The translations under genes were made by a program, and so were the position numbers. Under the pieces are notes generated by a model, which ran no database searches, was not told the DNA's origin, and saw only the letters and a program-made list of their open reading frames with translations. Of a DNA stretch of 64,000 nucleotides, positions 62,864 to 64,000 are shown piece by piece (within the stretch, counting starts at the first letter, position 1; each line of letters opens with the position of its first letter). The stretch comes from Salinicola salarius (GTDB lineage: Bacteria > Pseudomonadota > Gammaproteobacteria > Pseudomonadales > Halomonadaceae), in the NCBI RefSeq assembly GCF_003206135.1, contig NZ_PZJT01000012.1, positions 29,403-93,402 on the forward strand. The letters are read 5' to 3'.

Positions 62864-63025
62864 ACTAAAAAATCACGTGTGTAATAACGCATTGGTGAGA
62901 CGAGAAACGTTATCGACTGTGAGGCGGCGCAGAATTGCTCAATCGTGCGGTCGATCATTCGCCCCCTGGCGAGCGAATGGGGTAGATCCGGCGGCCGTCT
63001 TTCTCAGCCATAAATTGGCCGGCAA

Positions 63026-63958
63026 TCACTCAACCAAGTGGCGGTGTATCCAGGTTGGGACATCGACCGTTTCGAGTCCCTCGCGATGATTGAACGTCGT
63101 TTCCTTGGGCCATGCGACGCCAACGCCTGCCGCGAACACGGCGCGATACTTGAACAGATTATTTTCGGGATCGGCACGTAGCGCATCGCTAAGGTAGGAA
63201 ATCGAGCACGCTTCTCGCTTGAAAGGGCGGTCGAGCTGGCGCTCCAGCTCGTCCACCAATTCCCCGTAGCTGATGGTGTCTCCTGCGACGAACACGGTTT
63301 CGTTCTGGAACCGTGGCTCGTGAAACAGTATCGCTGTGGTCAAGCGTCCGATGTCTTCCGGCGTTGTCACTGTAACCTGGTTATCCCAGCTACCCAGGGC
63401 GTGAACCTCGCTCTGCTCGAGATCCACGACGCCAAAAGCCGGTTCGAACAGAAAGCTGGTGAACATTCCCGTGGCGACAATGAGCCACTCTGTGCGGTTC
63501 TGCGCCCGGAGCAGGTCGCGCACATCGAGTTGTTCGTCGAATACGTCCTGGGCGCTACCTCGGCCAATCGTGTCGTAGTCGACGCCAAACTGCCACGGCA
63601 CATAGCGCTTCACACCGGCCTGGAGCACTGCCTGGGTAATCTTGGTCTGCGTGCCACGTCCGGCTGAAAAGCCGATGCAGGAAATGACCGTATCGTAGGG
63701 GGCGAGAAGAGCGGCCAGCTCATCCGTGCCGGTTGCGGCGACATCGCCAGGAACAGTCTCGACGCCCAATGCCCGCAACTGCTCGATTTGCTGCTTCTTG
63801 ATCGGATCGGTCGTCTCTATCGTGGATTGTCTCAACCGGACGTAGATACGCGCTGATTGATGCTTGCGAGCGTGGTTTGCCAGGTGGCGCAGTACTTCGA
63901 AGCCCAGCTCCCCCGCGCCCAATACCAATATCGATTCCTTCCTGTCGGTGCGATTCAT
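63026..63958 (-). CDS. NmrA-like NAD(P)-binding reductase
   Basis: 310-residue protein of the NmrA/isoflavone-reductase-like atypical SDR family. The Rossmann motif is LVLGAGELGFEVLRHLA (about residues 12-28). VISCIGFSAGRGTQTKITQA and RYVPWQFGVDYDT match aromatic-alcohol-reductase-type members. A GGAGA lies before the ATG at 63958. It may be cargo of the element or host DNA; substrate unknown. Confidence 0.85.
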   Translation of the reverse strand: MNRTDRKESILVLGAGELGFEVLRHLANHARKHQSARIYVRLRQSTIETTDPIKKQQIEQLRALGVETVPGDVAATGTDELAALLAPYDTVISCIGFSAGRGTQTKITQAVLQAGVKRYVPWQFGVDYDTIGRGSAQDVFDEQLDVRDLLRAQNRTEWLIVATGMFTSFLFEPAFGVVDLEQSEVHALGSWDNQVTVTTPEDIGRLTTAILFHEPRFQNETVFVAGDTISYGELVDELERQLDRPFKREACSISYLSDALRADPENNLFKYRAVFAAGVGVAWPKETTFNHREGLETVDVPTWIHRHLVE

Positions 63959-64000
63959 GCTATCTCCAACGTTGACGGCTTTGATCTAGCTGTGTAAACC

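Larger units (their letters stand above)
54892..62900. mobile_element. P4-type satellite / integrative element inserted at tRNA-Arg
   Basis: Minimum extent, from the tRNA 3' end to the iteron array. Contents in order: tyrosine integrase, Ogr/Delta-like zinc protein, AlpA regulator, small protein, structured RNA, two small proteins, Toprim primase-like protein, DUF927 ATPase, coiled-coil protein, iteron origin. This is the module order of P4-like satellites. No duplicated tRNA end (attR) was found in the window, so the right boundary is uncertain and may lie beyond it. Confidence 0.8.

Noticed and set aside
62890..63025. attR of the satellite element
   Set aside because: I looked for a copy of the tRNA-Arg 3' end (CGAATCCTGCTGGGCGCGCC) up to the window end and found none.

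Overview
The window looks like a chromosomal segment of a halophilic gammaproteobacterium of the Halomonadaceae type (Halomonas/Salinicola/Kushneria-like). The GC content is high. Gene order is Pseudomonas-like in many places: gmhB-glyS-glyQ, crc next to pyrE, gpmI-envC-ctpA, and zapA-6S RNA-5-FCL facing ygfB-pepP-ubiH-ubiI. No rRNA is present, so the genus is inference.

Region by region. 1-7.6 kb (minus strand): a truncated AsmA-family gene, gmhB, nadE, pncC, glyS and glyQ, with four parS-type 16-mers between 1.9 and 4.5 kb. In pseudomonads glyS/glyQ and parS lie close to oriC, so this is probably origin-proximal DNA. 7.7-27 kb: a large lipopolysaccharide core locus in several divergent blocks. 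It holds hldD-waaF plus two glycosyltransferases and a hypothetical gene (+); an OpgB-like transferase, ddlA, a GT4, a WaaE-like GT2, a LapC/YejM homologue and the Kdo kinase kdkA (-); another GT4 (+); an AT-rich GT25 gene (-) beside an IS3 remnant; then an OpsX/WaaC-type heptosyltransferase, hldE and waaA (+). A decayed GT90 glycosyltransferase follows waaA. KdkA together with an OpsX-like enzyme suggests an inner core built on one phosphorylated Kdo.

27.4-54.6 kb is housekeeping DNA: an HDAC-like deacetylase, a D-2-hydroxyacid dehydrogenase, a CBS protein, rpiA facing ilvA, a 31-residue membrane protein with its own promoter, 5-FCL, 6S RNA and zapA, ygfB-pepP-ubiH-ubiI, ctpA-envC-gpmI, rhodanese-secB-rsmE behind a long structured leader, crc facing pyrE, a YfaZ-like porin, trmL, a GNAT enzyme, rep-cysE, thiM and a cytochrome c5. 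Two related TA-flanked MITE-like elements lie at 28.4 and 34.2 kb, the second just upstream of the 6S RNA promoter.

54.8-62.9 kb: a P4-type satellite or integrative element next to tRNA-Arg(CCG). It carries a tyrosine integrase, an Ogr/Delta-like zinc protein, an AlpA-type regulator, a small structured RNA ending in a switchable terminator, small accessory proteins, a Toprim primase-like protein, a DUF927 ATPase, a coiled-coil protein and an iteron array that looks like its replication origin. No capsid, portal or tail gene is visible, and the distal attachment site was not found. The window ends with an NmrA-type reductase gene that may be cargo or host DNA.
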